A stretch of 64,000 nucleotides of DNA from a bacterium (GTDB lineage Bacteria > Electryoneota > RPQS01): assembly GCA_016703065.1 (NCBI GenBank), contig JADJCU010000001.1, forward strand, positions 434,001 to 498,000. The letters are read 5' to 3'. Positions 60,015-64,000 of this stretch are shown here, one piece after another. Under the pieces are notes generated by a model. The model searched no databases and was not told where the DNA came from. It saw nothing but the letters and a program-made list of their open reading frames with translations. The stretch's first letter is position 1. Every line of letters begins with the position of its first letter. Position numbers and translations under genes: made by a program.

Positions 60015-60108
60015 GGTTATCCTCTTGTAGTATATGTTCTTCGAGACAGTTCCGACCCTCTAATGAGGGGCTTTGTCGGCAAAAAGTCAAGCCCGTCCCT
60101 ACCATAAT

Positions 60109-61350
60109 ATGAGCGACCGCGATAAAACCCTGTTTCTGATAGACGGCTCGGCGCTGATGTACCGCGCGCATTTCGCCTTTCTCAGAAATCCGTTAGTCAA
60201 CTCCCGGGGCGAAATCACGTCCGCAATCTTCGGGTTTTTGAATACCCTGATGTCGCTCATCGAAAAAGAGCAGCCCACCCATCTTGCGATCGTCTTTGAC
60301 ACCGCGGCGCCGACGTTCCGCCATCAAGCCTATCCTGAGTACAAGGCTACGCGCCAAAAAATGCCCGAGGAGCTGGTCGATCAGTTAGGTCGACTGGATC
60401 AGGTCCTCGCCGCGACCGGCCTCAAGATTCTGGCGCTGCCGGGTTGGGAAGCCGATGACGTCATCGGCACGCTGTCGCGCCGCGCTGATGAAGAAGGATA
60501 CGAAGTCTTCATGGTGACTGGCGACAAGGACTATCAGCAGTTGGTCACGGACAGAGTGAAGCTCTACAATCCGAAATCGGACGGCACGTTGATCTGGGCG
60601 CCCGCGGACGTAGAGAAAAATTTCGGCGTGCCTCCAACGCAGGTGATTGATGTTCTCGCCTTGATGGGTGATACGTCCGACAATGTACCTGGTGTGGCCG
60701 GAGTTGGTCCCAAGACCGCCGTCAAACTTGTGCGCGAATATGGCTCCGTCGAAGCCGTGCTCGCCGCAGCGCCTGCCATGAAACCCTCCAAATTGCGCGA
60801 CGCCCTGCTTGAACACGCCGACATGGCGCGCAAGTCGCGTGAGTTGGTCACAATCGATGTTCATGCCCCAATCGATGTTGCGATGGACGAGTTGACGGTC
60901 CAACCGATCTACAATCCTGAAATCGAACGGCTGCTGACCGAGCTTGAGCTGTATCGTGTGCTTGACCGGATTCGCGGCGGCGCCCACGCGCCTGCGGATG
61001 CACCGCAACTTCCCGCGACGAAACGCGACTACAGGATCGTGCGCACGACCGATGAATTCCGCGCGCTCATTACGGAGTGGAAGAGGCGGAAGCTGCTTGT
61101 TTCTTTCGATGTCGAGACGACTGCGGCCGATCCGATGCACGCCGAACTCGTTGGAGCCAGCTACTCCGTCCTTGACGGAGAGGCGTACTACATCTCGATG
61201 GCCCACTTCTCCGGCAAGCCCTCGGGCATACGACAGTTCGTCCGCTTTGGATCGGAGGCTGAGGGCGCGCTGGCCGCATATCTTGAAATAGCCGCGGATC
61301 TCCTCGAAGATGACTCGGTCCCGAAAGCCGGACAGAATATCAGAGTATGA
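60109..61350 (+). CDS. polA: DNA polymerase I, N-terminal part (5'-3' and 3'-5' exonuclease domains)
   Basis: The start MSDRDKTLFLIDGSALMYRA at 60109 is chosen over the TTG frame start at 60073. Residues 1-290 are the FEN-like 5'-3' exonuclease (VFDTAAPTFRHQAYPEYKAT, PGWEADDVIGTLSRR, MVTGDKDYQQLV, LMGDTSDNVPGVAGVGPKTA). From about 320 the 3'-5' proofreading domain has its first motif LLVSFDVETTAADPMHAELV with D and E present. The open frame ends at TGA 61348-61350 in GQNIRV, where family sequence would be NIxYDxLV. YDALVYLSYGIVVA follows in the +1 frame, then the original frame returns before FDTMIAAYLINPGS. Thus a surplus base near 61343-61345 and a missing base near 61387-61390 compensate each other. 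Confidence 0.88.
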   Translation: MSDRDKTLFLIDGSALMYRAHFAFLRNPLVNSRGEITSAIFGFLNTLMSLIEKEQPTHLAIVFDTAAPTFRHQAYPEYKATRQKMPEELVDQLGRLDQVLAATGLKILALPGWEADDVIGTLSRRADEEGYEVFMVTGDKDYQQLVTDRVKLYNPKSDGTLIWAPADVEKNFGVPPTQVIDVLALMGDTSDNVPGVAGVGPKTAVKLVREYGSVEAVLAAAPAMKPSKLRDALLEHADMARKSRELVTIDVHAPIDVAMDELTVQPIYNPEIERLLTELELYRVLDRIRGGAHAPADAPQLPATKRDYRIVRTTDEFRALITEWKRRKLLVSFDVETTAADPMHAELVGASYSVLDGEAYYISMAHFSGKPSGIRQFVRFGSEAEGALAAYLEIAADLLEDDSVPKAGQNIRV

Positions 61351-61404
61351 CGCGCTCGTCTATCTGTCGTACGGGATTGTCGTGGCCTCCTCGCGTTCGA
61401 CACG

Positions 61405-62859
61405 ATGATCGCCGCGTACCTCATCAACCCGGGCAGCCGGACGCTTGGGATTGACGAATTGACCCGCGACTATCTCAAGCTGGCCAAGATTCCGACATCA
61501 GATCTCATCGGTTCCGGCAAGAACCAAGGGTCAATGCTCGACGTTGATCTGGAAAAAATTGCCGACTACGCGTGCGAAGATGCTGATTACGCGCTGCGGC
61601 TCGTTCATGTCCTTGAACCGCAGCTCGACAGCCAGAAACAACTTCTCGACCAGCTTGAAATGCCCCTGCTTCCGGTGCTGCGCGACATGGAGTTCACCGG
61701 TGTACGGCTCGACACCGACCTCCTGACCGAGATGTCCGGCGAGCTGGATCGCGATCTCGTGAGGCTGGAAAAGGAATGTCACGCGGCCGCAGGAGAGGCA
61801 TTCAATCTGAATTCGCCTAAACAGCTCGCGGCGATTCTATTTGACAAGTTCAGGCTGCCCGTGCAGAAGAAGACCAAGACCGGACCATCGACCGATGTGG
61901 ACACGTTGACTGCTCTTGCGCCCATGCACGAGCTGCCCGCCAAACTGCTCGAGTACCGGACGCTGTCGAAACTCAAGGGCACATATGTAGACGCGCTGCC
62001 ACAGCTCGTGCATCCGTTCACGGGCCGAGTTCATACGACCTTCAGCCAGACCATTGCGGCAACAGGCCGGCTTTCCTCCAACAACCCGAACCTGCAGAAT
62101 ATCCCGATTCGAACAGAAGTAGGAAGGCGGATTCGCGAAGCATTCATCGCCGGTGAACGAGGCTGGAAGATGATGTCCGCCGACTACGGTCAGATTGAAC
62201 TTCGGATCATGGCGCATCTGTCCAACGATGACACGCTGCTGACCGCGTTCCGCAGCGGAGGGGATATTCACCGCGAGACCGCAGCCAAGATATACGGCGT
62301 TGCGCCAGGTGACGTCAGTTCAGACATGCGCCGCGCCGCCAAGACAGTGAACTTCGGGATCATCTACGGCCAGACCGATTTCGGATTGTCAGAACAGCTC
62401 GGTATTCCGCGCGCCGAGGCCCGCGAATTCCGCGAACAGTATTTCAGGCTCTACCCCGGCGTCAAGCAGTTTATGGGCGAGACCGTCGGTCGCTGCCGTG
62501 AAACCGGACACGTTGAAACGCTGATGGGCCGCCGCCGTCAGATCCCCGACATCAACAACTCCAACCGACAGGTCCGCGAGTTCGCTGAACGCATCGCCAT
62601 CAATACCCCCGTCCAGGGAAGCGCCGCCGACATGATCAAAGTCGCGATGATTCGCATCGCCAAACGACTGAAAGCGGAAAAGTTTGCCGCTCGGATGCTG
62701 CTCCAAGTCCACGACGAATTGGTCTTCGAGGCCCCCGACACCGAGCTCCTGCTGCTCGAACAGCTCGTGCGCGAAGAGATGGAGAAAGCACTTCCGTTGC
62801 TCGTTCCGATCGAGGTTGATGTCGGATATGGTGTCAACTGGTTGGCGGCTCATTCGTAA
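61405..62859 (+). CDS. polA: DNA polymerase I, C-terminal part (polymerase domain)
   Basis: Same frame as the N-terminal part, so joined after the two compensating indels the protein has about 916 aa (family about 920). It contains the remaining 3'-5' exonuclease motifs (FDTMIAAYLINPGSRTLGID, DYACEDADYALRLVHVL) and the full Klenow polymerase fold: motif A in SADYGQIELRIMAHLSNDDT, the O-helix RRAAKTVNFGIIYGQTDFGL with Lys and Tyr, INTPVQGSAADMIKVAMIRI and motif C LLQVHDELVFEAPD. ATG 61405 is only the first internal start; family sequence precedes it. The gene is essential, which argues for consensus error. Confidence 0.9.
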   Translation: MIAAYLINPGSRTLGIDELTRDYLKLAKIPTSDLIGSGKNQGSMLDVDLEKIADYACEDADYALRLVHVLEPQLDSQKQLLDQLEMPLLPVLRDMEFTGVRLDTDLLTEMSGELDRDLVRLEKECHAAAGEAFNLNSPKQLAAILFDKFRLPVQKKTKTGPSTDVDTLTALAPMHELPAKLLEYRTLSKLKGTYVDALPQLVHPFTGRVHTTFSQTIAATGRLSSNNPNLQNIPIRTEVGRRIREAFIAGERGWKMMSADYGQIELRIMAHLSNDDTLLTAFRSGGDIHRETAAKIYGVAPGDVSSDMRRAAKTVNFGIIYGQTDFGLSEQLGIPRAEAREFREQYFRLYPGVKQFMGETVGRCRETGHVETLMGRRRQIPDINNSNRQVREFAERIAINTPVQGSAADMIKVAMIRIAKRLKAEKFAARMLLQVHDELVFEAPDTELLLLEQLVREEMEKALPLLVPIEVDVGYGVNWLAAHS

Positions 62860-62931
62860 CTTTTTTTTCTGAAGCACTTGCGTTTTGCTTTATCATGTCA
62901 TATATTTGGCGCGTTGAGGGTCAGGTAAACC

Positions 62932-63363
62932 ATGACCCCGGACAAACGTGTGATCTTTGAATGGACTGTGCATCCACCGCGAAAGGGCGGCTACCGTCGC
63001 ATCATCTTCGTCGCCACTCTGGTCGTCGTACCGTATGGGTTGATGAAGACGCTTGATAGCCCGGTGTGGGCATTCTTTGCCACCGCCTTTCTGCTTGGAT
63101 CGACCGCAGCCTACTGGTTGCCCACGACGTTCACGGTCACGGAAGATGCCGTCGAACTGAAACGCTGGTTCTGGAAGCGCCGCAAAACGTTTCGTGAACT
63201 GGGCCGTGTGGAGCGCGATCCGAATGGCCTGTTTGTCTCGCCGTTCGCACAGCCGTCGCGGCTCGATGGGCATCGCGGCATGCTTCTGATGGAACCACCG
63301 GAACGCGAAAACGTTCTAAAGTACATCGAACAGCGCATTGCCGAAGCGAGGTCCGGACCATGA
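62932..63363 (+). CDS. Membrane protein of unknown function
   Basis: 143 aa with two membrane segments (about 24-40, IIFVATLVVVPYGLM, and about 46-62, VWAFFATAFLLGSTAAYW), followed by a beta-rich domain with PH-like features (FTVTEDAVELKRWFWKRRKT) and a basic-acidic tail. No family confidently recognised. Its stop overlaps the start of the next gene (ATGA), so the two are translated together. Starts 72 bases after polA. Confidence 0.6.
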   Translation: MTPDKRVIFEWTVHPPRKGGYRRIIFVATLVVVPYGLMKTLDSPVWAFFATAFLLGSTAAYWLPTTFTVTEDAVELKRWFWKRRKTFRELGRVERDPNGLFVSPFAQPSRLDGHRGMLLMEPPERENVLKYIEQRIAEARSGP

Positions 63364-63722
63364 ACAGTCCCACTCCACCTGACTATCTTAACGCCGAGCA
63401 GCTCGAGTTGTTCGAGAAGCTTGCCGATAAGGTAGTAGGTTTGGGATTCGCTCTGCCTGCCGTGCTTTCTTTGGAAACCATGCGGTCCATGAACTTCATC
63501 GGTTCGCAGGTGATGATCTTTTTCGCTCCGATGGTCAAGGCCTTCTTCACAGCGCGTGAATATGATCTCTTGCAGCAGGCACTTGAACGCCGCGAGACGA
63601 TCGGCTTTCTGACCGACTTGATCGAAGCGAAAGATGAAGCCGCACGCGCAAAACAGAAAGCGCAGTCAGCCCGTTTGAAGGCTGAAAAGAGCGCCGCACG
63701 AGAAGCGAAACGGAAACGATAG
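63360..63722 (+). CDS. Small helical protein with Ala/Lys-rich tail
   Basis: 120 aa; ATG at 63360 overlaps the preceding stop. Moderately hydrophobic N-terminal half (VVGLGFALPAVLSLETMRSM, VMIFFAPMVKAFF), then a charged helix and a Lys/Ala-rich coiled-coil tail (KAEKSAAREAKRKR). No family recognised; likely works with the membrane protein before it. Confidence 0.6.
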   Translation: MNSPTPPDYLNAEQLELFEKLADKVVGLGFALPAVLSLETMRSMNFIGSQVMIFFAPMVKAFFTAREYDLLQQALERRETIGFLTDLIEAKDEAARAKQKAQSARLKAEKSAAREAKRKR

Positions 63723-64000
63723 CCGGATCGCGCATTCCGACACCCGACGAATCACCACGAGCTGCGTGAGAATCGTCGGCGGTGACTGAGAACCCGATGG
63801 ATTCGATGATCACCACCCCCTTGGCGTACATAAGTAATATCTAAATCAAGATTTACATTGTGCGCCACCGAGCCTTTCAATGGCTCAATCGGCACATGGA
63901 CCGGCAAGTTTCCCGGCTCATCTGCTTATCTTTCTTGGAAATCGGCCCACTTGTTGCTATAGATTGGCACAAATCGCCGATTTCAATTCCTACGGAATCC
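63723..64000. other. Downstream end region without recognised feature
   Basis: 278 bases from the last stop to the window edge, moderately A/T-rich near 63830-63850. I see no gene, RNA, or convincing hairpin. Confidence 0.4.

Noticed and set aside
1..64000. CRISPR arrays, tRNA or rRNA genes, insertion sequences, prophage
   Set aside because: No regularly spaced repeats, cloverleaf or rRNA segments, transposase or integrase sequences were seen by eye.

Overview
The window is ordinary bacterial chromosome, about 54-55% GC by eye, with very large secreted proteins. One protein (44440-49353) ends in an NYPNPFN-type Por-secretion (type IX) sorting domain. Others carry CARDB, Kre9/KNH-like, C25 gingipain, BACON-like and MAM-like modules, and there is an octaheme c-type cytochrome. 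Together these point to an uncultivated member of the wider FCB group (Zixibacteria/KSB1/Calditrichota-like), but I cannot name the phylum. Most promoters I can read are TTGACA-17-TAnnnT, unlike the TTTG/TAnnTTTG type of Bacteroidota.

1-7,400: a truncated exported protein and a small lipoprotein; an ECF-like sigma factor with its zf-HC2 membrane anti-sigma (minus strand, GTGA overlap); then, divergently, a CsgG-like protein, a small beta-barrel protein and a 715-aa lipoprotein. 7,400-22,600: a giant secreted multi-repeat protein of about 4,012 aa, split by a one-base frameshift in a G run at 12121-12125, and a translationally coupled, signal-peptide-bearing TPR-CHAT caspase-like protease. This is the best candidate for an undescribed system: sigma/anti-sigma, outer-membrane components, a giant surface protein and a dedicated exported CHAT protease.

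22,600-33,700: methylglyoxal synthase; a 1,936-aa fusion of three methyltransferase and four glycosyltransferase modules; an octaheme HAO-family cytochrome with a CRP/FNR-type palindrome inside its promoter, followed by a DUF1858-DUF438-hemerythrin-PAS protein; a class II photolyase. 33,800-49,400: a gingipain-like C25 protease; a frameshifted XRE-cupin regulator; a frameshifted metallo-beta-lactamase/beta-CASP hydrolase; a tight SixA - TMK-like - TMK-like - Ppx/GppA-HD operon; and the 1,637-aa type IX cargo protein. 49,700-64,000: a vanadium-haloperoxidase-like lipoprotein; a minus-strand run (dCMP deaminase, membrane glycosyltransferase and three poorly known genes); then an unknown membrane protein, MutY, a GyrI-like exported protein, a BadF-type kinase (frameshifted), an FN3 lipoprotein (frameshifted twice), DUF3467, DNA polymerase I (two compensating indels) and two small genes.

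A recurrent feature is one-base indels in genes that are otherwise well conserved (at least nine in seven genes, with one further suspected). Reading continues in another frame with full domain similarity each time, so most are probably assembly or consensus errors. Split genes are listed as the two open frames actually present, with the join explained.
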